A stretch of 64,000 bases of DNA from Selaginella tamariscina (GCA_003024785.1 PUQB01000169.1:244165-308164); one strand, 5' to 3'; positions 15,482 through 32,559 are shown, counted from the stretch's first letter. Notes: generated by a model from the sequence alone, not told the origin. A program made the numbers and translations.

Positions 15482-16128
15482 GTACAACGGGTACCGAACC
15501 CCTCTGTAACTATGTCCATTTCAATGAAAATGATAATAGTTTAACTGATATTACCAAGAAGATAATATCATTAAAGAGAATAGTCTTTAACTTGGCTGTG
15601 TGTTCAAAGATAAACACATGTCAAACGCTTTCTAAATAGATGCAACGTGTTTGCATGTGTATATGTGTTTGTGTTGAGGTTACATGTATACACCCATAAC
15701 AGGGTGTATTGTAATAATATATACTATTAATAAAATATTTCACTGATACTAATATATAAATAAAGAGTGAATATTCTTCATTTCGATTTGGCTGTATGTT
15801 CAAAGCATTCATGCATATAAAAACAAGTGTTTATCCTTACAGATGACACATTTTTCTATACAATGGCTTATTTAATTACTTAATGCTTAATCTAGATTAA
15901 TTATTTAAAAGATTACGAAGTAATCACTAATAATAAATAAACTAGCACAATTTATAAATTTTGTAAAATTATAAGTTGATATGATATGTATAAAGTTTAT
16001 AATAAAATTAACCTTATATAATAATAACAATAACAATATTAGATACTGGTAATTATATATGCATAGTACGTTTCTTGTTTTCTTCCACTATTCCCAAATA
16101 TCCCAGAGTTATGTTTATATATATAGCT
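15122..16128. other. MIPS upstream / SCY2 downstream intergenic region
   Basis: No coding sequence that I can support. 15250-15420 is GC-richer and could be a MIPS leader or promoter; (GT)n-(GA)n follows at about 15439-15482. The rest is AT-rich. ORFs predicted here are mostly translated dinucleotide repeats. Confidence 0.5.
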
Positions 16129-19848
<3,720 letters not shown>

Positions 19849-20646
19849 TGTGTGTGCGCGCGTATGTGTGTGTCAAAGAGAGAGAGATGCCACGTAACTA
19901 CAAGATCTCGAATAGAAAGGATATTTCGAGTTCACTGTCTTTTTGTGTTTTTACTTTGTGTTGTACAATATTTGATGATTAAAAAAAAACAAGTATATTT
20001 TACGTTTTATTAAATATATACCATAGCATATAGAAAATGTGTTTCCAAAACAAACCTATGGTTTACGATGAATATCAGAGGCTGTATATACTAATACTCA
20101 TACAGACACAAAATATGAGAGGGGTACCCACACGCGCACGCACACAAATACACATTGTATATTAATGCCATTCCTACAAGGATAAAGCTCTACGCTGCAC
20201 ATGTTTCAGCATGTCTATATGCAGATAATCAATCATCTTCAAGCACTCCTGCGGTTTATAATATAAATATATATGTGTTAAGATAAATATAACAGTCTTT
20301 TGTCCTATAAATATATATGAGTGTGTATAGAAATATATGAACACATTTGTAAGCACTATGTAGTATAATATATGTAGTATTAATTTTATCGTAATCAATA
20401 AAATAAGCACCAAATGTCTTCTTATTCCTATGTACAATAGAGGTGCTTGAAACAATACTAACAGAATATCCGCTCATATAAAAGTACTGATATATAAGAA
20501 TATATGCATATCTACACACACACGCATACCGGAAGCGAAATGTAGCGTTTTCCAAGACGGTTCCCGCCTCAATTGCAAGAAGTTGGCCTGAGAACACCCT
20601 GAAAGCGCCTTTCAGGAATCTATAGATATACGCTACAAATTGATAC

Positions 20647-20722
20647 CTGGTAGGGTGCTGATACGGGTATTTGGGAAGACGATGCACAGGCTCGGGCAAA
20701 ATGGCGCCCTAGAACTGGCCAT
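20647..20722 (-). CDS. candidate first exon of the SCY2-like gene (transit peptide)
   Basis: An ATG at 20722..20720 opens MASSRAPFCPSL, rich in Ser, Arg and hydrophobic residues like a chloroplast transit peptide, and runs 25 codons plus one base to a CAG|GTATC donor. It faces the SCY2 coding exons on the same strand, about 800 bases upstream. The splice phase does not fit the acceptor I see near 19849, so an intermediate exon or an indel is needed. A telo-box lies just upstream. Inference from position and composition, not from family similarity. Confidence 0.4.
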
Positions 20723-20734
20723 GGATTGCTCAAG

Positions 20735-20742
20735 AACCCTAA
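20735..20742. promoter_or_regulatory. telo-box upstream of SCY2-like ATG
   Basis: AACCCTAA on the plus strand, 13-20 bases upstream of the candidate minus-strand start. Telo-boxes are common near transcription starts of plant housekeeping genes. Confidence 0.4.
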
Positions 20743-23700
20743 ATTTCAAAACAATAATCATTATGAAAAAAATAAAAATTAAATACCTTAATGTAAATCA
20801 GGTTAGATGAGATTATTCTAATGAGCTTAATGTTAATGAAAAAAGCTAATGAATTTCTTGATTAAATTAATTTTTAAAATAATAATTCTTTACAAAACTT
20901 TAAGGATTATTAAACTAAAGTTATACACATTTTCAATTATTCAAAGAAATAGTATTAGTATTCTGATTTTATGTATAAATGCAATTTCAAATTTAATATA
21001 TATATTATATATAGTATTCAATCACATTTTTGTTTTAATAACAAATTTATATATTTACATTTAATATTTTATTCTAATTTTAAAATTAACAATGGGATTT
21101 TCATGTTCAAATATATATCCCACTGCTTTTTAAATGTTAAAATTAAAAAAATAAATTTACTTTAAGTATAAAAGAAAACACGTTAATGAAAATTTAGATT
21201 AAAGTCACCAAAAGGCTGGATTAAAAATATACCTTTTCGAATCTTTTAGAGTGAATATACTAAGTAAGAATTTTTGAAAAACATTTCTTTCTTAGACAAT
21301 GAGCTCTACATGTTTGTAATAAAACTTAAAAATGAACTATAAAACATGTTGAAGATAAAAAATTTATTTCAAATCTATTCACTTAAAGAATAACCAAGAC
21401 AATTTAATAATTATAATATAACATTGAAAAAGCTTAAAATCTCGGGTTTTTATATAATTGTGATAAGTAAAGGAGCAGGTATAACTTAAGTTAGGTTTAA
21501 AAAGCATTATAAAGCTTTAATAGAAACATGAAATATTATATACAAATAGATTAAAAAAAAAAGTTAAATACAATATGTGACATCAAAAACCTTACTAACA
21601 TAAGAAAGATTCAATGTTAATGATTAAGCTTATCACATGTGTATAAGGCTAGTGTCAATGAGTCATATTTTATCCCAATGTTGATAAATAAAACCAACAT
21701 AATAAAACATATTAATTATATGTTGTTAAGACGTGTGAGCTCATTTATGATACCCAAAATTAATAAATAAGAGTAACATAATGAGTTATGTTAATTATAT
21801 GTTATTAAATATTTGAATTCGTTCACGATAAAATATTAGCATGTTTATAAGTATAATTTAGAATGTGTTTTCATTTTCTTATTCCCCTTTATTCATTTTC
21901 ATTGTTTTCATGATTATAAACATCTTCTTTTTCTTTGCATTATACCTTTATTTACAATTCTCAAATAATTTAAGATTAATATGTGTTTGAATCCATTATT
22001 TATTTTTGTTATTCCATTTATTCAGTATCTTCATTAAATCTTTTTACATTATTTTATTTAAGTATGTTTTGACAAAATCAAGGTCATCAACTTATCACTT
22101 CATAATTCATATGATTATTACATTAATTTTAAATAGCCAACCACATGTTCAATTATGGTTTATCACTTATGAAATTGGAAGTCTTATAAAAGTACACAAA
22201 GTATAACCTTATTTCTAAAATTATTTAACACTCTCAATTATTAATAAATACTTTTGTATTCTTTGTATCTAAGAAGAATAATAAAATTTATTTAATGATT
22301 AATAATCAAAAGTTGAACATGATCATTATTTTAAATAAATATTCATTTTCTTTTATTTTTGGTATGTTCTAACAATTAATATTGTTGAGAGTTTGATATT
22401 TCATAAAGACTAATTTTTAAGGAGTATACATATTAATAACATTTAACAATAAAGAAATGATGTTTCATTATGACTTTATTATTTTCTTGTTATTTATTTG
22501 AATGACATTATCATTTTTCTAAAACTCAAGCATTTACACACTATTTATCAAAGACATGCACATAAAAATTTCATGAAAAAACCACAATTGCACAATTATT
22601 TAAAAAGATTATACACTATTATGAATGTAATTAAACCAAGATACAAACAAAAATATACATTTTGATATGATTGTAAAGAAATAAATTTTTATTTAATAAA
22701 ATGGTTCATAATATAAATAATTATCTTTTTTTTGACCGAGTTTTAAAATATATAACTCGTACTTATTTTCAATTTAAATATTAAAATCAAAATCAAAGAG
22801 AGTAAATGTTAATACGGCAAGAACAATTTGTTTGATTCGTTATTCACTTCTTTTAAATAATTAATATATACACAATTTCAATCACGATTTAGATTTTTAT
22901 AATACTAATGAATATTATTATTAAGACATTATTATATTAGACTATTAATAATGACTTCGATGAGTGGTGCTCAATTTCATGGGAATATAAAAATGAGATA
23001 AAAAAAAATAAGAAAATTCTTAATATTTTATTTATGTTATTTCTTAAATAATTAATTATCACATAGAATTTAGAAACTTAATAATGATAGAGTTTTAAAA
23101 TTTAGATTAAAAAATAATAATATTCTTATTTTGTTTTTTAATGAATTTTCTTTAAGAGTCGCATTCCTTAGAAACTTATAAATAAATTAATAAATTACCT
23201 TGTTATAGACTATAAAAATTATTAATGGCAACACACTTTGATTAACATTACTAAATGTATTATTGAAATACTACACAAGTTAATTAAAATCCATAAAATT
23301 TTGGTTTTAATTATTAAAATGGTATAGAATTAAGAAAGAACAAGTCTAAAAAATTAAAACAGATCAACTTTATTTATTTCTTTATGGATATGATGGTTGC
23401 ATGATGATAAACAATTTTATTTAACTTAAAAAACCCTAAAAAATTATTTGTGTGTCATCAAACTTATTAAATATGTTCTTTATTATTTTAGAAGAATCAT
23501 TTAATTATCATTTGATCAATTTAATGCTTTATTTTCAACCTTAATTTTTTTTATTCATGTTAATATGTTAAGTCTCCATTTAAGTATTGATTCTCACAAA
23601 GAAATATGATTAAAAAAGAAAGAAAGAAAGAAAAAGAATAGAAAGAGAAATCATAAGAAAGTAAAAAAATTAAAAGGAAAAAGAAAATTACAAAAAGAAT

Positions 23701-25059
23701 AGTATGAAATATAGAATAATTAATTGTGAATAGATATAAAGAATTATTATTAAGAAGTTCAAGATGGATCATTTGAACACACTTTTTAAATCCAGGCAGA
23801 GGATGCTTTAGAATTCATATTTACTTAATTTTAATATTGATTACAACGATGGATGATACATCGTTGGAGATGTGTATTTGAACACCCATGTGAGTTGTTT
23901 GATATCCTTTAATAATATGTCATGACTTGCTATTGTGATACGTTACATAATATATAATTGAATTGTTAGGACACTATCAAAAGAAAAATGAAAATAAAAT
24001 TATCTTATAGAAGAGTTATAAAAGAAAAAAAGAAAGATGGAAAAATAATAATATTATAAACATAACCAAGATTGGTGTAATAGAAATTTAACCCAAACCT
24101 TGCAAAACATTAATTACAAGAGATTCTACTTAATTTGAAATGAAAAAGTAAATAACTTGAAAGTACCAATTATTGAGGTTCAATTTAGTAATTGGCTTGA
24201 TATACATTCAACTAAGTACATAAAACTAAATACACCAAAGTATAATATAAAAAATTTAACGTGGAAATACATGGAATGTAATTGTCCTACATAAATCTCA
24301 AAATGCAAGGGTAATTGGGACACCAATCTAAATGAAATAATATGGGTCCACCTATCTTCATAAAGGTTACTCTATTAACACCATTGCCAATGTAAAACAA
24401 TTGACCATCTTAATTAAAATTGAAAAAAAATACTAAAATCTATATTAAAGCTATATCAATAAAGTGGCAAAATAAGTTTTGCCATTTATTTCTATATGTA
24501 ATATTATGAATAAATAATATTAAGATGAATTAATTAATTACTTAAAGATATAATTAATATAACATATTAATTAAATTAATGCAAAGTATTTAGTACAATA
24601 AGATGCATCTACAAGTTGTATTAATGTTTTCAAACTACAAGAGACAACTTTCATTATAAGATATTATTTTATATGTCACTTTAAACAATCGTTCCACATT
24701 AAAAAAATGAAATAATTTAAATGTTTAGCACACAAGTGAAACACTATAGATATAATGAAATAATAGTTACTTGATGGGACTAGTGTCATTGGAGTACAAT
24801 GTATAGATTTGGAAAATTAAAAATTACGAAAGTCCAAGTGTTTTGTGACATGACGTGTAATTTATTTTCTTTCAGTAAATTGGATATAATATAAGTCATA
24901 CATATAAGTACATGTACACGCATGGCATGTTTAGAAGATTGGCAGATATAAGATTCTAACTAGAAAATGCGGATGTCATAGGCCAATGCCTAAAAGAGAA
25001 TTAAATCAGAAAATTTAATAATTTCTTTAAATTAAAAAGAAAAAAAAAGAATTATGATA
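20743..25059. other. very AT-rich DNA without recognisable genes
   Basis: More than 4 kb dominated by A and T with short homopolymers and few microsatellites, unlike the GT-rich DNA elsewhere. Only short chance frames of Ile, Lys, Leu, Phe and Tyr exist. Its position beside a gypsy 3' end suggests retrotransposon or LTR remnants, but I find no paired LTRs. Confidence 0.5.
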
Positions 25060-25204
25060 ATTGCCCCATAACTGGTGTTGAACTGGAATATCTAGACCTT
25101 ACTCTAATACCCTTTCTTACTAGGAATATTCTCTGACATCCAATGTTCTAGAATCTTCTAGAATAAGATTAGAATATCATGGCATATTCTAGTGGTTCAT
25201 GACA
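25060..25204 (-). mobile_element. putative start of a gypsy 3' LTR
   Basis: On the minus strand the decayed gypsy coding region is followed by TGTCATGAACC at 25204, a plausible TG LTR terminus, then AGAATATG and TCTAGAA-rich sequence. The far LTR end was not located. Confidence 0.35.
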
Positions 25205-26700
25205 CCATCCTCCTTCAATGGCAAGTTCCACGAGCTGCACCATGAACTTGTCGAGGTTTGCTGGGGTACTAACAATAAAAAATAATTACAGCTTCTTGAG
25301 CATAAACAAGGTTTTTCATAGGCTCCCAAGTACAATCACTAGGAGAGTAACCCCTTACCCTGAGTCTACTTGGAATCCAAGATAGGAACTACCTCATACT
25401 CTGGATTACCATCAAGTTCCACAGGTGGTGGTGGTGCCATGCAATGAAGAATGGTATTGGGGACATAAGGCTCCAAAACAGACACATGGAAAACTTGGTG
25501 GATCTTCATAAAGCTTAAAAGTTGAAGTCGGAAGGTGATACCTTACCAAGACGTTGGTAATCAAGTTTGTTACAAATTTGAGGAGCCATACTCGATCTCC
25601 AACTTGAAAAGCATGAGTAGGACTACGATGACACCTTGTGTGCATGAAGATGATGAACTAACTCCTCATGAATATGTTGAAGATGAGAAAGGTGATCCTC
25701 CACAGTAGGATTGATTGGAGTCTTCACACGAGTGTGCAGGGATTAGCGAGGATGTTGACCTATGATGGTGAAGAATCATGTACTGAGTTGTTGTATGAAA
25801 AGCTCAACCCAATTGTCTTATTGGTAATTAATGAAACACCAAATGTATTGTTCCAAGGTTTGAATGGTACGCTCTGTCTGTTCATCGGTTTGTAGAGGAT
25901 ACCCAGATGACAATTTGCAGTTGATGTTTAAAAGTTCAAGCAATCGTCTTCAAACTTGGCAACAAATTGAGGTTCTTGATCTCTCACGATATTGTTTGGA
26001 AGATCATAATGTGACATCTTTGAAAAGCTATCCACTATAACCAATGCAGCATCAAAACCTTTGGATTAAGGAAGATCAGTGATGAAGTTTATAGAAATTG
26101 ATCTCCAAGGGCAAAAGTTAAAGCAAGACATGAGGACGATGGCAAGGAATCTTGGACTTGCAACATACATCACAAGTACGAACAAAATTCACAACATTGC
26201 TATGCAAAACTTGAAAACGACAAAGATCATCTAGAATATAAACAAGGCCATTATAAAGTAACAAGCCGTCCTAGAACTTGAACATCTCATAATCTATATG
26301 GTAATACTTAGACTTAAAATTGGAGGCATCACTTGGAACAATGTGATGCAATACATCCTGACCAAAAGGATCCATAAGTAAAGTTATGCGAATTGCTACA
26401 AGAAGACTGAGGTCCTCCAGGACTGTTGATACTTTTGCAACTATGATCTTCAATCGGTGTGAGCCTAAAAAAAACATGTTGTTGCTGATTAAATGGTGGA
26501 TAAGGAGCCAAGTATGAACGTCAAAAGAGGGCATTTGCATTACCCTATTATGAAATGGGACGATACATGATGATAAAGCTAAATTGTGCTAGGAATTGAG
26601 CCCACCAAAACTATCGATAAGACTAAACACATGCCCTTCAGAAGTACAATTTTGCACCTTAAACTCCAACTCCTATGGCTTGACCAACCAAATAAGGCTA
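25205..26700 (-). mobile_element. degenerate Ty3/gypsy pol 3' region (integrase, chromodomain-like end)
   Basis: Read on the minus strand with frameshifts and stops. Pieces in order: the zinc-finger part of integrase (NFVRTCDVC), the core-end motif in frame-broken form (YPLQTDEQTERTIQTLEQ), an integrase C-terminal stretch (FQVGDRVWLLK), and a chromodomain-like end (NPEYEVVPILDSK, then WEPMKNLVYAQEAV in another frame). This order is that of a chromovirus-type gypsy retrotransposon. No intact frame remains, so it is inactive. Confidence 0.8.
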
Positions 26701-27475
26701 GTTCTCACAATCTAGTTAATTAAATTAATGATTTTATATGCATTTTTGAGAATATAAATTAGAAAACCCTTTAGGGTTAATGCATTTCATCTATATACAT
26801 CATTTGAAATATATAAATTTTCTTGAAATATATGGTTTTTCTTGAGTTTTAATATTTATTAATTAATTAAGTTTTAATTAATACAGGCAAGGCAATCTTT
26901 ATTGGTTATGAGAGGGCTTTAGAAGTTTACTTGTTGGGTTTTTATATACTACAATCTTTGCCTAAATAACCATTTTATAAAGTTAAAACCGTGACAATAA
27001 TTAACAAAAAGAATTTAAAATATGCTTGTTAAATTCTTCAATAATGCGAGGGCCTAGCATGCAGTGATATTATGTTAATTTAGTGAATATTAATATATAA
27101 CTTAATTTAATTACCTGTGAATATGAATGTGATTCTCTTTTTAGATTGGTTATTAACACAACCAATGGGAATACATTTTTATTAAAATATTAATTTAACT
27201 GAATTGTTTGTGGGAATCGACCTTTTATTTATATGTAAACATAATGGTCAATTTTTTATTATCTATTTCTTTTAAAGATTTAAACGCGGTTTGATCATAT
27301 AAACCTAATATTAAGACAAACGGGTGTGGGAAAACACAAGAAACAGTGGTAAACAAACTGACAATACATACGTAGTATAAATATAAATTTCTAGTTTAAC
27401 AAAACTCATCAAGCTGTTTACAAATATATATAGATATATAGGCCCATATATATATATTCGTTAGATTTATTTAAA
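26701..27475. other. phytocyanin upstream region
   Basis: AT-rich. TATATAGATATATAG-like sequence at 27425-27450 could supply a TATA box. The segment from about 27345 to the ATG is duplicated, inverted, at 50400-50530 beside a phytocyanin fragment. Confidence 0.4.
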
Positions 27476-28249
27476 ATGGCTCATTATGCAATCTCCATTA
27501 TTGTTTTATTATGCACATTTGCAACATTTACATTTGCTGTGGAACATAATATTGGTCCTTGGGTCCTCGGTAAGCAAGCTGAGTACAAGGCATGGTCACA
27601 GAAGGAGACATTCATCGTTGGAGACACTCTAAGTATGATTCACAATCTATGAATACACACATATACGTGTGTGTGTGTGCGCGTGTGTGTGAGAGAGAGA
27701 GAGTAAAAAATATATAATTATATAAAACCTCGTTATACAGAGTTTGTATACAATGAAGGCACACATAATGTGTGGGAATTAGCAAGCCAGAAGGAATACG
27801 ATGAATGCGATATTAGCAATCCTATAAGAACATACAACAAAGCAAACGCAGTCGTACCACTTACAACGGTAGGCAAGCACTTCTACGTGTGTGGCGTGGG
27901 TTACCACTGCAACAGAGGGATGAAAGTTACCATCAACGTTATAGATACGGGAGCATATTCCCCAGCTCCGGCGCCTGAATATTACTCAATAATTCCAGGA
28001 ATTTCACCAGCTGCTGCAGCTCCGGCGCCTGAATATTACTCAATAATTCCAGGAATTTCACCAGCTGCTGCAACTCCGGCGCCTGAATATTACTCAATAA
28101 TTCCAGCAGCTCCGGCGCCTGAATATTACTCAATAATTCCAGGATCTCCGGCAATTTCACCTAAGTATCCCCTACCTCCAGCACCTGAGAGTTCTCCACC
28201 AGCTGCTGCAGCTCCAGCACCCTATGGATTTGTTAAGGTTAACAACTAA
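27476..28249 (+). CDS. phytocyanin (blue copper protein) with repeated Pro-Ala-Tyr tail
   Basis: Exons 27476..27632 and 27741..28249, splice phase 1, 221 residues, intact. Residues 1-21 form a signal peptide ending TFTFA, so the protein is secreted. The single plastocyanin-like domain has the expected copper ligands H61, C103, H108 and M113 (motif FYVCGVGYHCNRGM) and the disulfide pair C75 and C109. The Met ligand fits the uclacyanin/plantacyanin type rather than stellacyanin, which has Gln. After residue 123 the tail carries four copies of APAPEYYSIIP joined by GISPAAA linkers, then more PAP motifs, which are likely hydroxylated and arabinosylated. The protein ends YGFVKVNN with no hydrophobic GPI-anchor signal, unlike many uclacyanins. 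Such proteins are apoplastic electron carriers whose partners are mostly unknown. Broken copies occur at 32230-32550, 50165-50400 and 50650-50985. Confidence 0.92.
27660..27705. repeat. (GT)n-(GA)n in phytocyanin intron
   Basis: GT/GC dinucleotides then GA dinucleotides, starting about 30 bases inside the donor site. Confidence 0.95.
27966..28150 (+). repeat. in-frame tandem repeat of the phytocyanin tail
   Basis: Four imperfect copies of a unit that starts GCGCCTGAATATTACTC; spacing shrinks from 60 bases to about 36 by loss of the linker. Confidence 0.9.
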
Positions 28250-29149
28250 ATAAGAGTTTAATCGAAATCTCGACTTGGATTTAAGTAAGATATTTGGTTT
28301 CCATCCATTTTATCTAAATAATAAAAGTTTATAACATTGTTTATAAGCATAACATAGTTTAAATAATCTCTCCATCTTTCAGTATATTTCACTTCAAAAT
28401 GTTATGTTTAAGAACGTATATTCAACTAAGTAATGAGCGCAGAAGTTAGCTTTAATAGCTTGCTGAATCTAAATTAATTTATTTTTTTTTCCTTTTGAAA
28501 TATTATAAATAAAGAGAAGGTATACATTTATTTTTACTTTTTGGCCGGTATTAATGTTAACGCTTATAAAGAAACTTATATGTATCTTAAATAAGAGGAT
28601 AAACATGCAACCTTTAAAATGTTAAACTATTGTAACTATTCTTTGTAAAGACAAACAAAATAATGTATATATTGATCTATATACAGCGTACACACTGTAT
28701 ATTGCTCTATATACAGCGTACACACTCTAGGATGCTGATTTACACCTTTGTGAACAATTTAATGTGCACAAATATATAGACAACTCCCTAAAAGTAAATT
28801 ATTTTAATATCTACTTTTCTACTTTATTATAGTAAACAAATATTTTCTAAATATATATATGTACAATAGGTTCATTATATAACTATTATATTTTATGAGA
28901 ATCTTTTAAATACCCACAGAAATGGCATACAAATATATTAAATGTATTCATGCAATGCATATATAACATATACATGTATATACAGTGGTATACTACACAG
29001 AATATATAAGAATACAATATGAATGTTATACATACATGGCGTATGTATAACACACGCAAACCTCCACGTATATGTCTATAAATATCAACAATAAGTTATT
29101 GTAACTTTCAGTGGTGTTAACTACTGCCATTTCTGTGAATGGTATTTAA
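28250..29149. other. phytocyanin 3' flank with DPH7 exon fragment
   Basis: AT-rich. Segments recur inverted at 31640-32230 and direct at 37430-38180. At 29108-29146, CAGTGGTGTTAACTACTGCC followed by ATTTCTGTG resembles the acceptor and start of DPH7 exon 3 (39710). A shorter reverse match sits at about 28913. Confidence 0.55.
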
Positions 29150-29157
29150 GAGTTGGT

Positions 29158-31615
29158 CAATGTTGGGGAAACTTTCTAAAGTTATAGGCTATTTTTCTAC
29201 ATGTTTAGTTACATATCAAAAATTTTAAATAAATACCAGCTATTGCCTATAAAAATGCCTATCTTTGAACTCTTCTTTTTGTTCCAAAACTTGTAACAAT
29301 GTGTTTATAAAGGGTCTTATTTTTCCAAATCTTATATCTATATGTGAAATCAACCCTCATGAAAGCGTCAAGTTTCTCTACACGCATTTTATTTCTGAGC
29401 TTTGTTTTGATAAGGTTTATTTTGTTGAAACCACGTTCACACTCTATAAAACTGCATAATTCCTATTATTATAATTTTTAAAATAGCTGGAAACTTATTT
29501 TTTCATAAGTCGTTGATTCGAATTGTCTTTTAAACATATAGAAAGCTCTTTCCAACCCATTCATTTACTAGTTGTAATTTCTACATAAAACTCTTTTAAA
29601 AATTCTTTTTTATTCACCAATCCTAGAATCTCTTTTTTATATATCATCAATGTTCTACTATAGAAATTTTGTAAATTACTCAACTTCTTTTTGCTCAAAA
29701 GTCCTTAAAGCCACTTTATTTGAAAGAAAATTCATAGGTGCAAGAACTCATCTTTGATAAAATTTTTACCTTTTGAAGTATAGAATGTATGCAATTTAAA
29801 AGACTTTTTTGTGAAATTCTTTTAAAATTCCAATGCTACTTTGAGATCACTCCCATTAGTATTACGTTGAATCACCACCCGTCTGTACATATCTCCCTTG
29901 ATTGCACTTCTAAACTCTGCCAATAAACCTTCCTTGCTATTATATTTTGGGATTATTAAAAAACCCTTGTTATCATTTTAATTAACATTCAGATTCAAAG
30001 TTGGGATATCCAAAAATTCATCTTTAATCTTTAAAGAAGTTGTTTTGGCCAAGCTAGTAACTCCCGTGATATCAATTTTCTATTTATAATATCCTAAGTT
30101 CAAAATTGTCGTATGTTCTAAAATATTTCTCAACAATGTCAAAATGTAAATCACTTCAAAGTTGCTCAAAGCATCATAAAGTGTTGTTTTTTTTCTCATT
30201 TTGCAATGTGTAAAGGATATACTCTAAATTGTTGAAAGCTTCTTAATAGCCCCATGACAAATAAGCCAATCCAATTCTTTTTGCAAATCCTTCAAATGTT
30301 TTAACTTCTTAGCACTCTTGTTAAAAAAATGTAACTACATTGTTCACTAATTTGTCAATGTGATCACAAACCCCCTTACAAACTGGCAAATTTACTACAT
30401 TCTCTACACATAAGTTGGTCATGTGAGCCAGACAATGGACACTCGTCAAAAATTCATTTTTTAACAGCAACTCTATCTCATGTCCTACCATAATAGAAGC
30501 TCCATCTAATCAAAAAGCAATTAGCTTATCCATATCAAGCCCTACCCCCTTAATACTCTCTATAATAACATTAAAAAATGTTGCTGCATTACTATCACTT
30601 GTGAGTTGAACAAGCCCAAAATAATTAATTTTCAATGTGTTCTTATGGAGATAGGTTGTATACATGTTATCATTCTTTACACTAGGAAAGAATAAAAAAC
30701 TCAGTTAATTAAATATTAAATAAATAATTCTTATCTTACATTAGTGCTTTCATCCATCATAAATCCAAAAAAAGGGATTTCTCACTTTTTATATCACATC
30801 TTGTTTGATAGTTTTAGAGATGTTAGAAACAAAACCTACGCAGCCTTTGTGATCATTGTACAAGCTAGTGATATCTTCTACTCCATTTAGCTTTTAAACC
30901 ATTAATAAATGTTTAAATTTGTTGAACAAAAGAAGCTACATATGTTGTTTTAAAAAGATCAGAATTATCTTTTCAATATTTCCTCCTCTTTCCAATGCCA
31001 CTCATAATTTAATTATCTTTTAAGCATAAAGAGCAGCTTTGTGTTAGTTTGATCTAGCATGCCCCATTAGTGCACTAGATTTGATATTATAACTCCCAAT
31101 TGTGACAAAACTAAAGGTGTTTTAGTCATTCTTCTCACAAATATCATAAAATATTAAACCAGATTCATGAACAAAATGTACCCAAGACCATTTTTCTTTT
31201 CATGATTATTTCCATTTTGTCCTTCTTTATTCAATGTCATTTCTTTTTTTAATTTGGATTTCTTCCTCCTCAGCTGAAGCCATCCTTTTATATGTAACAT
31301 TCCCTGCCTAGAATCACAAACCTTCCTCTTACCAAGCTTTACTCTCCCCATGACTACCAAAATGTGTACACAGTTTTTTTCTTTAAGCATTTAATTCAAT
31401 CCAAGCTTTTATTATTATAAGCTGCATAATAGTCTCTTTTGATGTACAATAAAGGTTTAAATAATATGTATTAATTACATTAAGTAAATTAATTAGTACA
31501 TAAAAATTCCTTATGCATTTTTTTCTGTAGTGGCTATTTCCCTATGTATTTTGGTTTGTACCGGAAATTTTAAATTTGTACTAGCAAAAAATGGCATGCC
31601 TTTTGGCCAACACTG
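29158..31615 (-). mobile_element. hAT-family DNA transposon, decayed
   Basis: Ends are inverted: CAATGTTGGGGAAA on the left, CAGTGTTGGCCAAAA (reverse strand) on the right. They are flanked by 8-base direct repeats, GAGTTGGT at 29150-29157 and GAGCTGGT at 31616-31623 (7 of 8 match), the hAT target-site length. Minus-strand coding remnants, broken by stops and frameshifts, read FVSNISKTIKQDV, then DGASIMVGH with VHCLAHMTNLC (the DUF4371/ZNF862-like transposase core) and near the 3' end ERGFNKI followed by KTKLRNKMRVEKLDAFMR, the hAT C-terminal dimerisation region. A basic N-terminal ORF lies at 31390..31154. Not autonomous in this state. Confidence 0.85.
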
Positions 31616-31623
31616 GAGCTGGT

Positions 31624-32229
31624 CGTAAAATTTACCTTCCTATAGTTATGTACTAAAGTACAAACGGTAGTCGTATAATGAACCTCGGACAGTGTATTGC
31701 ACACACACACATGTGTGTGTATATAGAAAAAAGCTATTTATTATAATAACTTGATTTATTGACCGTTTTAAAACATTTTTGACTTAAAGAAAGTTGACAA
31801 CAATTCACTGTAATTATTTAGATAAATATATATCTTTATATAATATGTAGAACGGTGTCCTTTATTAAAATGTTCACAAAGGTGTGTAGATCAGCATATT
31901 CTATATATAGAACAAAGTATTAATTATCTTGTTTGTCTTACAAAGAATAGTTACTATAAGATAGTTTAAGGTAACATACAAGTTTTTTCAATTTATTGAA
32001 AACCAAAAAGTATAACTAAATAATTTTTGAAAAGGAAAAAAAAAACTAATTTAGATCACATCTGCATTCAAAATTAATTAGTTAAATTTATAAATACCAG
32101 GAGCTGTTACTCGTTTTAATATTACATCTTTAAGTGAAATATGGTTTTTCCTTTTAAATTATTTGACATTAATTAAACTGTGTTATACTTAGAAACTATG
32201 TTATAAATTTAGATAAAATATGTTATTCA
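31624..32229 (-). repeat. inverted copy of phytocyanin 3' flank
   Basis: Read on the minus strand, blocks such as AGTAACTATTCTTTGTAA and CACCTTTGTGAACA match 28630-28760. It continues into the phytocyanin exon 2 pseudogene at 32230. Confidence 0.65.
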
Positions 32230-32550
32230 AAATTATGGAGAGTAAACCGAGATTTAAATTAAACTCTAGAGCAGCTAGTGGAGAATATACTGTTGTATAT
32301 CGACTCTCAGGTGAGTACTTACGTGGAGGTCTTGGAACTATTGAGGAATATTCAGGCTGCCGGAGCGGGGGAATATGCTGCTGTGATCTATAACGTTGAT
32401 GGTAACTTACAGTGTGGTAATCCACGCCACTCACGTACAAGTGCTACCGTTGTAAGTGCATTTGCTTCATTGTATTTTCTTAAATATCACATTCGCTTCC
32501 GCCCATACATTCTGTTCAAACTCTGCATAAGGAGGTTTCTTTTTTATTTA
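32230..32550 (-). pseudogene. phytocyanin exon 2 pseudogene 1
   Basis: On the minus strand it begins CAGAGTTTGAACAGAATGT (compare the acceptor of the intact gene at 27738) and continues through TTACAACGGTAG, GTGGCGTGG.TTACCAC and CATCAACGTTATAGAT to CTCCGGC.GCCTGAATATT. Codons for the C103-H108-M113 copper site are disrupted by deletions and the frame is broken. Most of the tail repeat is missing. Confidence 0.85.
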
Positions 32551-32559
32551 ATGACTTAA

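Noticed and set aside
20256-20699. 147-codon minus-strand ORF at 20256-20699 as a gene
   Set aside because: Low-complexity second half and no family match; part overlaps the SCY2 candidate first exon in another frame.
27939-28160. Minus-strand ORF opposite the phytocyanin tail
   Set aside because: Repetitive shadow of the APAPEYYSIIP repeats.
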